Positions 34,648 to 43,458 of a stretch of 64,000 nt of DNA are shown in pieces. Each line of letters starts with the position of its first letter. Positions within the stretch are counted from its first letter, which is position 1. The position numbers and the translations under genes are program-made. The DNA is from an uncultured Bacillota bacterium (GTDB taxonomy: Bacteria > Bacillota > Clostridia > Christensenellales > Borkfalkiaceae): assembly GCA_949287815.1 (NCBI GenBank), contig CASEHS010000001.1, positions 1-64,000 on the forward strand. The letters are read 5' to 3'. The notes beneath the pieces were generated by a model. The model was not told the origin of the DNA, did no database searches, and worked only from the letters and a program-made list of their open reading frames with translations.

Positions 34648-35784
34648 TCAAGCCCCGCTTTTTACAGTATCCGCACTGTTTGAAACACGCAAAAGACCGA
34701 ACTCCCTCGCAAGGGAAACAACAGAAAGATACGGCGAAAGTTCACAACTTAAAGAATATAATTCTTCCTTCTCCCCCACATCAAAATTCTCCCGTCTGCC
34801 GCCTAAAAGATAATATTTCTCCATTATTTCACTTACAAATCGGGATAAGAGATCGCAATCTCTCTGAAAACGTGAACGGCATTCTGAAAAAAGACGTACG
34901 CGCAGAAAACTTTCCTTTGCAGAAGACACTTTCAGAAAATCAAAAACCTGCCTGCCTCCGACTTTTTCAGCTGCAAGCACTCTGGACAGATAATCCGGCA
35001 CAAAGTACAAACGCGGCTTTGCTTCCGTAAAAAATTTTTTATACTTATCCGCAAAAAAAGCCAGCGTTTCCGCCGCCGAAACACCGCGGCTTCGGTTTTT
35101 ACATAACTGACGGTAAAAACCGTCACAGGAAAAAGGCTGACACTCATCTTTTGCGATCTGATAAATACACGAACAGGCAAATACTCCCAAAAAATCAGGA
35201 GTGTTTTGCAGCAATTTCATACAATCTTCAAAAAGTGAGACATTCTTTTCCGTCTGTTGCGAAAAAACGGCATCTGTGCGCAGATCAAAGGCACAGAGCG
35301 AAGAAAGCGCACACTCCATGAACGAATCCGATACGCCCGATATAATACTTTCATCGGCTATTACCGCAGAAGGCTCTTTTACGGGAAAACCTCCCACCGC
35401 ACCGCCGAAACGGCTGAACAATGCGTTTGCAGAACAAACAGTCGGCACCGCAATCAGATAAGCGCGGCGAAGCGTACAGAAAAACCGCGCCGCACGAATG
35501 CTCCTCTCCCCTGCGGCGATCACGCCTCGCACTTCATCGGGCAGTGAAAACAGGCTTTCGGGTTTATCGTTTTGAGAAAACAGGACATTAAAAGTCTTTA
35601 AACCGCCTGTGTTTTCGGCTAATCCGTGTAAAAGCGACGCATTTTTCTCATCAGCCAGTAACAGGATCTTACCGTACGGTAAAAACTCCCGCATTCTCTT
35701 TCCCGCGTTATGGTAAGACTCCCTGTAAACAGCCGTCTTTATGCCTTTTTGAAAAAGCAAATCGGATATTTTTTCAAGACACAT
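34648..35784 (-). CDS. Divergent iron-containing alcohol dehydrogenase-like protein
   Basis: Start at ATG 35784 (AAAGGGG upstream), 378 residues. The N-terminal half resembles the nucleotide domain of glycerol(-1-phosphate) dehydrogenases: GVIAAGERSIRAARFFCTLR in place of the GGGxxxD loop, then LIAVPTVCSANALFSRFGGA and AVIADESIISGVSDSFMECA. The expected metal ligands (Asp and His pairs) are not clearly present, and the C-terminal half is Cys/Phe-rich and unfamiliar. It could be a degenerate or non-catalytic paralogue. Confidence 0.6.
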   Translation of the reverse strand: MCLEKISDLLFQKGIKTAVYRESYHNAGKRMREFLPYGKILLLADEKNASLLHGLAENTGGLKTFNVLFSQNDKPESLFSLPDEVRGVIAAGERSIRAARFFCTLRRAYLIAVPTVCSANALFSRFGGAVGGFPVKEPSAVIADESIISGVSDSFMECALSSLCAFDLRTDAVFSQQTEKNVSLFEDCMKLLQNTPDFLGVFACSCIYQIAKDECQPFSCDGFYRQLCKNRSRGVSAAETLAFFADKYKKFFTEAKPRLYFVPDYLSRVLAAEKVGGRQVFDFLKVSSAKESFLRVRLFSECRSRFQRDCDLLSRFVSEIMEKYYLLGGRRENFDVGEKEELYSLSCELSPYLSVVSLAREFGLLRVSNSADTVKSGA

Positions 35785-35862
35785 AAGATATTTACCCCTT
35801 TCTTTTCGCAAACCTTTTTGCTTTTATCCTATGTGACCGAAAAAATCTTATTAAAATACCTT

Positions 35863-36927
35863 TTAAAACCTTAATATATCGGAAAGGGCATTTAAAAGCC
35901 CGTCGTTTTCTTCCTTTGATCCTACGGTGATACGCACAAACGAATCTATTTTCGGTTTATTGAACCAACGCACCAGAACGCCGCGTTCTTTCAGCCCTTC
36001 ATAAATTTCTTTGCCGCTCTTTTTCTGATGTGACGCAAAAACAAAATTGGAAGAACTCGGCAATACTTTAAAGCCCGATTTTTCAAGTTCTATGCTCAGT
36101 CTTGCCCGTTCGGAGACGACAAGCGCGTTCTTTTCCCGATAATATTCGGTATCTGAGATCGCCGCAGCACATACCGCCTGACAGACTGAATCGACGGGAT
36201 AAGAATTAAAACAATCGCGCATACGCTCCAGTCCCTCGATCAAAGCGCGGCAGCCGATCGCATATCCGCATCTTATCCCTGCCAGAGAATAGCCCTTAGA
36301 AAAAGTTTTTACGACAAGCACGTTATCATATTTCTTCGTGAGCGGCACTGCCGTCTGCCCGAAAAAAGGCATATATGCCTCGTCTAAAATCACGATACGA
36401 TCGCTTGCCGCAATAAATGCTTCCAGCTCGGGAAGCGGTATACCTATGCCCGTCGGCGCATTCGGATTTGCGATCAATACACCTTGCGCCGCCGTACCTT
36501 TCAGCTTTTCAAAGCTTAAAGTAAAATCATCTTCAAGCGGCACGATATTTTTTTTGATACCGAAAAAATCGCAGAAAACGGGATAAAAGGAATAGGTGAT
36601 ATCCGCAAAAGCCGCACCTTTTCCGTCTGCATCGAAGAAAGCAGGAAAACAAAGCGCGAGAATTTCATCGCTGCCGTTGCCGCAGAATACGTTTTCAGCG
36701 TCTACCCCTTCCGCCCCTGCGATCGCTTCCCTTAATTTCTTTGCAAAAGGATCAGGATAAAGTTTGAGATCGGAAAACGCAAACGAATCATACTCTGCTT
36801 TTGCTTTCGGCGAAGGCGGATAGGGATTTTCGTTGGTATTCAATTTAATATACTTCTTGTCCTTGGGCTGTTCCCCTGCCGTATAAGGAGAAACACTGCT
36901 TGCTTTTTTACTCAGATATGTCTTCAT
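35863..36927 (-). CDS. hisC: Histidinol-phosphate aminotransferase
   Basis: A 354-residue class I/II PLP aminotransferase converting imidazole-acetol phosphate to histidinol phosphate. YIKLNTNENPYPPSPKA, NVFCGNGSDEILAL, ANPNAPTGIGIP, ILDEAYMPF and the PLP lysine TFSKGYSLAGIRCGYAIG are family hallmarks. It can also serve tyrosine/phenylalanine transamination in some species. No other his genes adjoin it, so it may be a stand-alone aromatic/histidinol aminotransferase. The start follows GGGGAGAGGG. Confidence 0.9.
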   Translation of the reverse strand: MKTYLSKKASSVSPYTAGEQPKDKKYIKLNTNENPYPPSPKAKAEYDSFAFSDLKLYPDPFAKKLREAIAGAEGVDAENVFCGNGSDEILALCFPAFFDADGKGAAFADITYSFYPVFCDFFGIKKNIVPLEDDFTLSFEKLKGTAAQGVLIANPNAPTGIGIPLPELEAFIAASDRIVILDEAYMPFFGQTAVPLTKKYDNVLVVKTFSKGYSLAGIRCGYAIGCRALIEGLERMRDCFNSYPVDSVCQAVCAAAISDTEYYREKNALVVSERARLSIELEKSGFKVLPSSSNFVFASHQKKSGKEIYEGLKERGVLVRWFNKPKIDSFVRITVGSKEENDGLLNALSDILRF

Positions 36928-36995
36928 CCGTATTCCCTCTCCCCGAAAATTCTACCTTTCGGAACTATTTACAAACTACTTTGATTTTTTATTTT

Positions 36996-37024
36996 ATCAT
37001 ACTTTTTTTTCAAAAAAAAGTCAA
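36996..37024 (-). promoter_or_regulatory. hisC promoter
   Basis: Minus strand TTGACT (37019-37024), 17 bp made of a T-run and A-run, TATGAT (36996-37001). Confidence 0.7.
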
Positions 37025-37025
37025 G

Positions 37026-37053
37026 CGGCGCGGGCTCTGTTACGCCCGCGCCG
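37026..37053 (-). terminator. Terminator of the DRTGG-hydrogenase-PHP cluster
   Basis: CGGCGCGGGC/GCCCGCGCCG stem (37026-37035 with 37044-37053), followed on the minus strand by TTGACTTTTTTTT, which also forms the hisC -35 region. Confidence 0.75.
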
Positions 37054-37149
37054 ACAAACATTCTCATAAACCGACAAAATTTTCCCTTAAACGGCTTTTC
37101 TTTAAAAACTATTTTAAAACCACAAACCGAAAATCAGGTTTTTAAAGGC

Positions 37150-37839
37150 TCAACGTCCGCACATTCTTTTAAGGGCTGAAAAGACGCCGTGCGCAGAACA
37201 CGTTTCCGCTTCAATGAAATGCTCCGCTTCGGCTATATCCCAAAGATAATGCGCATCCGAATCTGTTATTCTCGGAAGCCCTACCCCCGAGTCGAGAGTG
37301 CACTCCACCAACTCAAAACCGAGATTTTTATCAAAACCGCCCAAAATACCGATGATACCGTTTGCCTGCTTATCGATATGCGCGGGAACGGCAATTCCGC
37401 CCAGCGATTTTACAAGCCCTGAAATCTCTTCTACGGAAATGCCCGAACTTACGATCAGAAGGTTTTCTTCCTCGCCTACGATCTCGTCCTTTTCGTTGAG
37501 AATGAGTTGCCGCCCGAAAATATCAGGTTTATTTTTTATTTTCAAACGTCTGTTTTCTACGATTTTTTCCAACATCTCCAATTCTTCGTATTTTTCAAAC
37601 AGACACAGGATATGGATATCTTCACTTGTCGTCAGTTCCATTGCAGGAAGTACGACAAGGCCGTTTTTTCTGCCCACAGCCATCGCCGCGGGGCAATTTT
37701 TGCCCGTATTGTGATCCGCGATCGCAATGACGTTCAGCCCTTTGAGCAAAGCCATATTCACAATATTATTGGGCGTATTGTCCTCATCTCCGCAGGGACT
37801 TAAACAGGAATGAATATGAAGATCATAATAAAGTTTCAT
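37150..37839 (-). CDS. PHP-domain protein of the hydrogenase-like cluster
   Basis: A 229-residue PHP-fold protein: YDLHIHSCLSPCGDED, VIAIADHNTGKNC, LPAMELTTSEDIHILC, AVPAHIDKQANG and ITDSDAHYL carry the metal-binding residues. Substrate unknown. It closes the cluster DRTGG-ATPase-hydrogenase-like-DRTGG-PHP, 42 bp after the second DRTGG gene. PHP proteins are frequently the terminal member of this cluster in Clostridia, from memory. Confidence 0.85.
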   Translation of the reverse strand: MKLYYDLHIHSCLSPCGDEDNTPNNIVNMALLKGLNVIAIADHNTGKNCPAAMAVGRKNGLVVLPAMELTTSEDIHILCLFEKYEELEMLEKIVENRRLKIKNKPDIFGRQLILNEKDEIVGEEENLLIVSSGISVEEISGLVKSLGGIAVPAHIDKQANGIIGILGGFDKNLGFELVECTLDSGVGLPRITDSDAHYLWDIAEAEHFIEAETCSAHGVFSALKRMCGR

Positions 37840-37881
37840 AGTCCCTCCTTTTTCTGCCCCACTTTTTCTTACCGAACTTAC

Positions 37882-38217
37882 TTAATTTTCTGTACGGCAC
37901 AACTCTCCCAAAATTAAAGAAGTTTTATAAACGTCCTTTTCAGAGCCAAGCAAAGTGATACCCTTTTCTTTTGCACGTTCGAGAAGCGCCCCGTCCGGCT
38001 CTACATTTTCACAAAGCACTACGCAGGCGCAATCTATAAGAACAGCGACCGCCGCCACGTTTACATTATTCATCACCGTAAGCCAAGCGCAATTTTCAGG
38101 CGCACGGGAAATAATGTTGCTGAGAAAATCTCCGCAGTAGCCGTTCTCTATCTCTCTATCTTCTGCTTTGTTGAAAACCCGAAGGCACGCTTTTTCCGTA
38201 AATGAAGATACTTTCAT
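37882..38217 (-). CDS. DRTGG-domain protein (second copy)
   Basis: Start at ATG 38217 after AAAGGA, overlapping the upstream hydrogenase-like stop by four bases (111 residues). The fold matches the DRTGG/CBS-like superfamily: CGDFLSNIISRAPENCAWLT, NVNVAAVAVLIDCACVVLCE, LERAKEKGITLLGSEKDVY. It is paralogous to the gene at 39991-40329 (KGIVLLSTEKRL versus KGITLLGSEKDV). These domains often bind nucleotides or act as regulatory modules. Confidence 0.78.
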   Translation of the reverse strand: MKVSSFTEKACLRVFNKAEDREIENGYCGDFLSNIISRAPENCAWLTVMNNVNVAAVAVLIDCACVVLCENVEPDGALLERAKEKGITLLGSEKDVYKTSLILGELCRTEN

Positions 38218-39455
38218 TCTTTTTTCCTTTCTTTCAGTTTTACACAATCGGGTACAACGCCCGCGATCACCGCGTCTTCCGCAAAACAGCGGCAGGTAGG
38301 CGCACCGCACATACCGCAATCGATACCGGGAAGCTCTTTCAGATACTCTTCCACCTGCATCATTTTTTTCATTGCGGCAAACATATCCTCATCCAATCGG
38401 AAAGAAGTGGAAGGTTCGGGTGCCTTATCCCACAAGAAAAACTTTTCATCCAAGCCGAATTCCTCCATCGTTGCAGGAGGTGTTTTCATTTTTTCGGCGA
38501 GTTGACGCATTCTGTTTCGGGCGATAAACGGATTTTCCACATTCAGAACACCGCCCACGCATCCGCCGGGACACATATTCAACTCCACAAAATCCGCGCC
38601 TTCCAGTTTTCCGTCGCTCATCTCCGTAAGTACGCCGAGCACATTGCGCACTCCCGAGCAGTGTATGTAATTACCGAGTCCCAGAGAGTTGCTCTCCCCA
38701 CCCGAAGAACCCCAGCCGATACCGAAATGTCCGCATTTGCCGAGATCTCGCGGAGTTTCGATTTTGTTCATCTTTTCTACGAGCCTGAAATAGACATCGC
38801 TCTGCGACAAAACCCCCGAAATATACTTTTCGTTGGAAACTTCCTCTTTATGCAGAGAATAAACCTTTGCAGGACAGGGCGATATAAAGAATATACCGAT
38901 ATCGTCCGCAGGGATTCCCGCTTCCAATGCGCGCGATTTGGCAAGTTTTGCCGCGACTTTAGCGGGCGCATAGATGGGAAGCATATGATCGGCAAGTTCG
39001 TGAAATTTCAAAAGGATGAGTTCCGCGACCGCAGGACAGGCGGTACTGATGACAGGACGGACAAGATCCCCCTTTTCCATCAGTTTTTTGGAACAATCGG
39101 TAACCAGTTCGGCGGCAAGCCCGACTTCAAAAACATCATCAAATCCGAGCGCAAGCAACCCTTCGATCACATAATTCGGATTGTCGAGATGATTGAATTG
39201 CCCGAACAAAGACGGTGAAGGCAAAGCAATTTTATATTTATAACTCGCTACAAGCTCGAAACTGTCATAAACAGGGCGTTTTGCTCCGCCCTTACAGCTT
39301 CTCACACATTCTCCGCAGTTGATACATTTATCGTAGAGAATTTTCGCTTTACCGTTCACAATGCGTATCGCTTCGGTCGGACATCTTCGCATACAGGTAA
39401 TACAACCGATACATTTATCGCTGTCGAGAACGACCGTTTTGAGCGTTTTATCCAT
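38214..39455 (-). CDS. [FeFe]-hydrogenase-like protein, probably sensory
   Basis: A 413-residue protein. Two N-terminal [4Fe-4S] motifs (CIGCITCMRRCP, CINCGECVRSC) precede a shortened H-cluster-like domain whose signatures are modified: STACPAVAEL for TSCxPxW, ISPCPAKVYS, and NMCPGGCVGG. A C-terminal Fe4S4 domain (PGIDCGMCGAPTCRCFAED) follows. The tryptophan of motif 1 is missing and the NuoG-like part is absent. The architecture fits putative sensory hydrogenases rather than the bifurcating enzyme. It is flanked by an ATPase and DRTGG proteins. Confidence 0.85.
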   Translation of the reverse strand: MDKTLKTVVLDSDKCIGCITCMRRCPTEAIRIVNGKAKILYDKCINCGECVRSCKGGAKRPVYDSFELVASYKYKIALPSPSLFGQFNHLDNPNYVIEGLLALGFDDVFEVGLAAELVTDCSKKLMEKGDLVRPVISTACPAVAELILLKFHELADHMLPIYAPAKVAAKLAKSRALEAGIPADDIGIFFISPCPAKVYSLHKEEVSNEKYISGVLSQSDVYFRLVEKMNKIETPRDLGKCGHFGIGWGSSGGESNSLGLGNYIHCSGVRNVLGVLTEMSDGKLEGADFVELNMCPGGCVGGVLNVENPFIARNRMRQLAEKMKTPPATMEEFGLDEKFFLWDKAPEPSTSFRLDEDMFAAMKKMMQVEEYLKELPGIDCGMCGAPTCRCFAEDAVIAGVVPDCVKLKERKKE

Positions 39456-39569
39456 GATTAATCCTCGCGTTTTCCCTTTTCCCCCAAGTAAGGAAAGGCG
39501 TAATCGGGTTTCTGCTTCAAAAAGCCTTCACTTTTAAAGCACAATTTGCGGTACGATGAAAAGCACCGC
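39456..39569. other. Gap inside the cluster, nothing recognised
   Basis: A 114-bp space between the ATPase gene and the hydrogenase-like gene, with no clear stem, promoter or ORF. Confidence 0.5.
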
Positions 39570-39989
39570 TTAAAAATTGATGCGAAGAAATACCGTTGTT
39601 CCTACGCCTACGGTAGAATCAATTTTCATTTCGTCGCTGTATTTTTTCATATTCGGAAGCCCCATTCCCGCACCGAAGCCGAGACTTCTGATATTATCTG
39701 ATGCCGTAGAATAACCCTCTTTCATTGCAAGATCAATATTTGCAATGCCGGGGCCTCTGTCTTTGAGCCAAATCTCCGCGCGGTCGGGATAAATATCCAC
39801 TTCTGCTTTTCCGCCGTGCGCGTGAATGACCATATTGATCTCCCCTTCATACATGGCTATCGCAACGCGGCGCACCGATGCGGGCGGGACACCTATTTGT
39901 TTGAGCGTACGCTTCACGCTTTCGCTCGCATTGCCCGCAGACGAAAAATTTTCACCGTCGACGTCAAATTCCAATTTAAGACATTCCAT
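39570..39989 (-). CDS. RsbW-like ATP-binding (anti-sigma/kinase) protein
   Basis: Start at ATG 39989 (139 residues). The HATPase fold shows RVAIAMYEGEINMVIHAHG as N-box, IWLKDRGPGIANID as G1 and SLGFGAGMGLPNMKKYSD as the G2 loop, ending with a GVGTTVFL strand. This is the serine-kinase/anti-sigma (RsbW/SpoIIAB) type without histidine kinase parts. It lies one base after the first DRTGG gene. Partner in a redox signalling route is inferred. Confidence 0.85.
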   Translation of the reverse strand: MECLKLEFDVDGENFSSAGNASESVKRTLKQIGVPPASVRRVAIAMYEGEINMVIHAHGGKAEVDIYPDRAEIWLKDRGPGIANIDLAMKEGYSTASDNIRSLGFGAGMGLPNMKKYSDEMKIDSTVGVGTTVFLRINF

Positions 39990-39990
39990 G

Positions 39991-40329
39991 TCAGCCACCG
40001 AGTCCGTTGGTGTATAAAATGCCGCAAGCGACAAAAAGACGTTTTTCCGTACTCAGTAAAACGATACCTTTTTCGCGCGCAAGTTCGATGACCGACTGTT
40101 CGGGACGCTTGCCTCGCACGAAAACAATGCAAAGCATATCCATCATTTCCGCCGTGCGCACGACCTGCGGATTTAAAAGCCCCGTAAGAAGCACGGACTG
40201 ATCTTTGACATACGCCAAAACATCACTCATCATATCCGAACCGCAAGCAGTATGAATTTCGGTATCAAGACGATCTTCTCCGCAAAGAATCTGAGCATCG
40301 AGTAATTTTACAACTTCTCTGATTGTCAT
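39991..40329 (-). CDS. DRTGG-domain protein (first copy)
   Basis: A 112-residue protein: TIREVVKLLDAQILCGEDRL, the DRTGG-like ACGSDMMSDVLAYV and VLLTGLLNPQVVRTAEMMDM, then KGIVLLSTEKRLFVACG. Opening gene of the cluster. A nearly regular promoter precedes it. Function of the domain is unknown beyond regulatory or ligand binding. Confidence 0.8.
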   Translation of the reverse strand: MTIREVVKLLDAQILCGEDRLDTEIHTACGSDMMSDVLAYVKDQSVLLTGLLNPQVVRTAEMMDMLCIVFVRGKRPEQSVIELAREKGIVLLSTEKRLFVACGILYTNGLGG

Positions 40330-40359
40330 AGATTTTCTCCGATTTTTTAACTTTGTATT

Positions 40360-40388
40360 ATAATAACATACTATTAACGATATTTCAA
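40360..40388 (-). promoter_or_regulatory. Putative promoter of the DRTGG-hydrogenase-like cluster
   Basis: Minus strand TTGAAA (40383-40388), 17 bp, TATTAT (40360-40365). A TATAAT lies three bases further but at an unsuitable spacing. Confidence 0.5.
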
Positions 40389-40447
40389 TAGTTTTGAATT
40401 TTTTCCTATATACAAAGCGGCAGAGCCGTATTGCCCTGCCGTTTCGA

Positions 40448-41317
40448 TCAAATATTCAATAAAGAAAAAATAAAATTTATAAGATATCCTACGCATAGAC
40501 TTATACAAAACAGTGAAAGCGCCAAAAGAAGATTGCGTTTCCAGTTTTTGATATTTTTGAACAATACGACAAATCCCAATCCTGCATTGGCGCAAAGTCC
40601 CGCCACACAACTTCCAAACGTCAGATACCCCTCAATAAACGCCTTAGTGATCAGAACGCTGCTTGCGCAATTCGGTATAAGACCGACAACACAAGCAAAA
40701 AGCGGCTGCAACCATACACTGCGCATAAGAAATGACTGAATTTTATCTTCGCCCACAAAATAAATAAGTGTTCCGAAAATCAAATTGACGATAAGAATAT
40801 AGGCAAATATCTCCAAGGAATGCAACAAGGGATGAATAAAATAACTTTTGAACTTGCTGTCTTCTTCGTGATCGTGTCCGCACGCCGCGCCGTGAATTTC
40901 TTCGTGTTCTTCCATTTCGGTAAGAACTTCTTTTCTGCAAATAAAGTTGGCAAGATATCCTATCCCGACAGCAACGACAAATTTTACCGCGATCATAGGC
41001 ATCACCCATGCCGCGCGCGAGCCGTCCGCAAGCAAAAGAATAAACGCTTCATCGCTGGTTGCAAGAAAAACGGCAAGAACCGTACCTGTACGGATAATTT
41101 TCCTATCGTATAATTTAGCCGCCATAACCGAAAAACCACATTGCGGAATTAACCCTGTGGCAGCCCCTAAAAGAGGCGCAAGCCTGCCGCTCAACGCATT
41201 TTTATTGCGGGAAATGTTTGTGCGGTGTTCGAGTATTTCGATGATCACATATATCAAAAATAAATAGGGAAAAATTTTCAGGCTGTCAAGCAATGAATCC
41301 AATAAAACTTCTTGCAT
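40448..41317 (-). CDS. ArsP-2-type metal permease (putative manganese transporter)
   Basis: A 289-residue polytopic protein with about eight helices in two halves. Repeated motifs GLIPQCGFSVMAAKLYD and GLIPNCASSVLITKAFIEG are the marker of the putative heavy-metal/manganese exporter family (ArsP_2). A central cytoplasmic loop is His/Glu-rich (EMEEHEEIHG, CGHDHEED), suiting metal binding. No yybP-ykoY riboswitch was recognised upstream. Substrate uncertain. Confidence 0.8.
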   Translation of the reverse strand: MQEVLLDSLLDSLKIFPYLFLIYVIIEILEHRTNISRNKNALSGRLAPLLGAATGLIPQCGFSVMAAKLYDRKIIRTGTVLAVFLATSDEAFILLLADGSRAAWVMPMIAVKFVVAVGIGYLANFICRKEVLTEMEEHEEIHGAACGHDHEEDSKFKSYFIHPLLHSLEIFAYILIVNLIFGTLIYFVGEDKIQSFLMRSVWLQPLFACVVGLIPNCASSVLITKAFIEGYLTFGSCVAGLCANAGLGFVVLFKNIKNWKRNLLLALSLFCISLCVGYLINFIFSLLNI

Positions 41318-41625
41318 ATCCTCTCCGTAACCTTCTCTTTTTTACACATAAATCTCTAAAAATATACTTCAAATATCTTAATGTAAAATTTAATATTTAA
41401 AATGATTTGTTTATTATATCCCCGATCATTAAAAAAATCAAGCAAAATAATTTAAAAGCAACATCTGAACCCTTATTTTATTGCCTATTTATATTTTTTC
41501 CTGCTCCGTTTTTCTGTCTGAAACTATGATTACAAACGATATGCAAAAAATTTTAAACCGTCTGAAAATAAAAAACCGTGCGCTCTTTTTAAGAGCGCAC
41601 GGAACAGATAAATCCTTTTCAAGAA
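41318..41625. other. AT-rich intergenic region of about 308 bp
   Basis: Very AT-rich upstream of the permease gene, no ORF I trust. It ends with the intrinsic terminator of the ABC ATPase gene (41576-41602). Confidence 0.6.
41571..41602 (-). terminator. Terminator of the MsmX-type ATPase gene
   Basis: CCGTGCGCTCTT pairs with AAGAGCGCACGG (41591-41602); the minus strand continues with TTTTTTATTTTC. Confidence 0.9.
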
Positions 41626-43167
41626 TTACTTATCTTCGTTCTTTTTTGCCGCGGGTTTTTTAGCGGGTGCTTTTTTCGCTGCGGGCTTTTTCTCGGGAGC
41701 AGCTTCTTCTGCGGGCTTTTCTTCCACGGGAACTTCAACAGGAGCTTCCACAGGTGCTTCCACAGGAGCCTCTACGGGAGCAGCTTCAGCCGCAGGATCA
41801 GCAGCTACTGCCGCCGCCTCAGCAGCCGCTTTTGCTTCTGCCTTTTCTTTTCTTGCAGCAGCGCGAGCTTCACGGCGCATTGCAGCCTTTTCTTCCTTGG
41901 TTACAACCCTGTTCTTCTCGATGATAGCCTGCATTTCCTGAGGCGTCAGAGGTACAAAGTTGGAAGAAATTTCATTTTCAGGAGTTACTTCATATCCTTC
42001 ATCTCTTGCGAGAATGGACATTTCAGTCGCACTGTCAAAAATATGAATATGACGTGCGTCAAAAGCAAGATCGATAACTTCGCCGCGGTTGACAATGCTT
42101 CTGGAATCGATCTTTGCGATCATGTTGGAAGAATCGCCGATAACGTTGGTAACTTCTTCGCCTTCCTTGAAGTCAAGTTTGCAGTAGATCTGTGTTTCTG
42201 CACCGAGTTTTTCAACAACTTCGATGAAAGCTTTTACAACTGTATCGGGAGATGCGTTGATGAACGCTTCTTCTTCGTGGATATCTTCGGGACGTACGCC
42301 GAGAACTACGGGTTTGCCCGTATTGACATAGTCTTCGATATTTCTGATTCTTGCTTCAACCGATTTAGGAAGAAGGATCTTATTGTTATTTACGAATTCG
42401 CAGTATACCTTGCCTTTATCCTTCGTCAGAGTAGCCTGGAAGAAATTCATCTGAGGCGTTCCGATAAATCCGGCAACGAACTGGTTGATAGGATAATCGT
42501 AGAGGTTCTGAGGGGTATCGACCTGCTGCATGAACCCGTCTTTCATAACTACGATACGAGTACCCATCGTCATAGCTTCGACCTGGTCGTGGGTAACGTA
42601 AATAAAGGTCGTAGCAAGTCTTGCGTGCAACTTAGAGATCTCTGTTCTCATCTGTGCACGGAGTTTAGCGTCGAGGTTGGACAGAGGTTCGTCGAGAAGG
42701 AATACCTTCGGTTCACGAACGATAGCACGGCCGAGCGCAACACGCTGACGCTGACCACCGGACAACGCCTTCGGTTTACGGGTAAGATAATCAGTGATGC
42801 CGAGGATAGCAGCCGCTTCCTTTACGCGTTCATCAATGATCTGCTTAGGTACTTTACGCAATTTCAGACCGAATGCCATGTTGTCATAAACGGTCATGTG
42901 CGGATACAGCGCGTAGTTCTGGAACACCATCGCGATATCTCTGTCTTTCGGAACAACGTCGTTGACGAGTTTTCCGTCGATATAAAGTTCGCCCTTGGAA
43001 ATTTCTTCCAAACCTGCGATCATACGCAACGTCGTGGATTTTCCGCAACCGGAAGGTCCGACGAATACGATAAATTCTTTGTCCTTAATATCAAGGTTAA
43101 AATCTGTTACGGCAGTTACACCGGACGGATAAACCTTATAGATCCCTTTAAGCAAAAGGCTTGCCAT
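41626..43167 (-). CDS. MsmX/UgpC-type ABC transporter ATPase with long C-terminal tail
   Basis: Residues 1-385 match the carbohydrate-importer ATPase family (MsmX/UgpC): Walker [12 protein letters not shown], signature [14 protein letters not shown], Walker [17 protein letters not shown] and the C-terminal TOBE/regulatory region. Residues 386-513 add a 128-residue low-complexity tail: first charged Ala/Glu/Lys helix ([19 protein letters not shown]), then four APVE repeats, then a Lys-Pro-Ala end ([17 protein letters not shown]). MsmX usually ends near 370. No permease or binding-protein genes adjoin, as for a shared ATPase. Confidence 0.9.
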   Translation of the reverse strand: MASLLLKGIYKVYPSGVTAVTDFNLDIKDKEFIVFVGPSGCGKSTTLRMIAGLEEISKGELYIDGKLVNDVVPKDRDIAMVFQNYALYPHMTVYDNMAFGLKLRKVPKQIIDERVKEAAAILGITDYLTRKPKALSGGQRQRVALGRAIVREPKVFLLDEPLSNLDAKLRAQMRTEISKLHARLATTFIYVTHDQVEAMTMGTRIVVMKDGFMQQVDTPQNLYDYPINQFVAGFIGTPQMNFFQATLTKDKGKVYCEFVNNNKILLPKSVEARIRNIEDYVNTGKPVVLGVRPEDIHEEEAFINASPDTVVKAFIEVVEKLGAETQIYCKLDFKEGEEVTNVIGDSSNMIAKIDSRSIVNRGEVIDLAFDARHIHIFDSATEMSILARDEGYEVTPENEISSNFVPLTPQEMQAIIEKNRVVTKEEKAAMRREARAAARKEKAEAKAAAEAAAVAADPAAEAAPVEAPVEAPVEAPVEVPVEEKPAEEAAPEKKPAAKKAPAKKPAAKKNEDK

Positions 43168-43371
43168 TGTTTATACTCCTCCCTGTATAATTTGAGTTTA
43201 TAATTATTTTACAACATTGCAAAAAAAAACGCAATAGGCAATTATTACAAATTACAAAGGTGAATCTGTTAATTTTGCCCAACTTACAAGAATGAATCAG
43301 GCAATTTTGACAAAACGGGCAATTTTTATGATACCGTAGTTAAAAATATGAGTAAAAAAATTCTGCGCCAC

Positions 43372-43400
43372 TTGTATTTTTACCGTAAATCTGTTATAAT
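43372..43400 (+). promoter_or_regulatory. argF promoter
   Basis: TTGTAT (43372-43377), 17 bp, TATAAT (43395-43400), about 60 bp before the ATG. Confidence 0.75.
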
Positions 43401-43458
43401 GGGAACATCTTAAACCGCATCGGTTCAACACGTTATCTCAGCGAGGGAAAATGTCAAA

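Noticed and set aside
38202..39218. A 338-codon plus-strand frame opposite the hydrogenase-like gene
   Set aside because: Antisense shadow rich in Arg/His/Phe; the minus strand encodes clear iron-sulfur motifs.
41667..41924. Possible CRISPR-like or tandem array in the 41.7-kb region
   Set aside because: The repeats are APVE/KPAAKK codons of the ABC ATPase tail, not spacer-separated direct repeats.
42043..43203. A 386-codon plus-strand frame opposite the ABC ATPase
   Set aside because: Antisense shadow of a strongly conserved gene, with no ribosome site and no recognisable domain.
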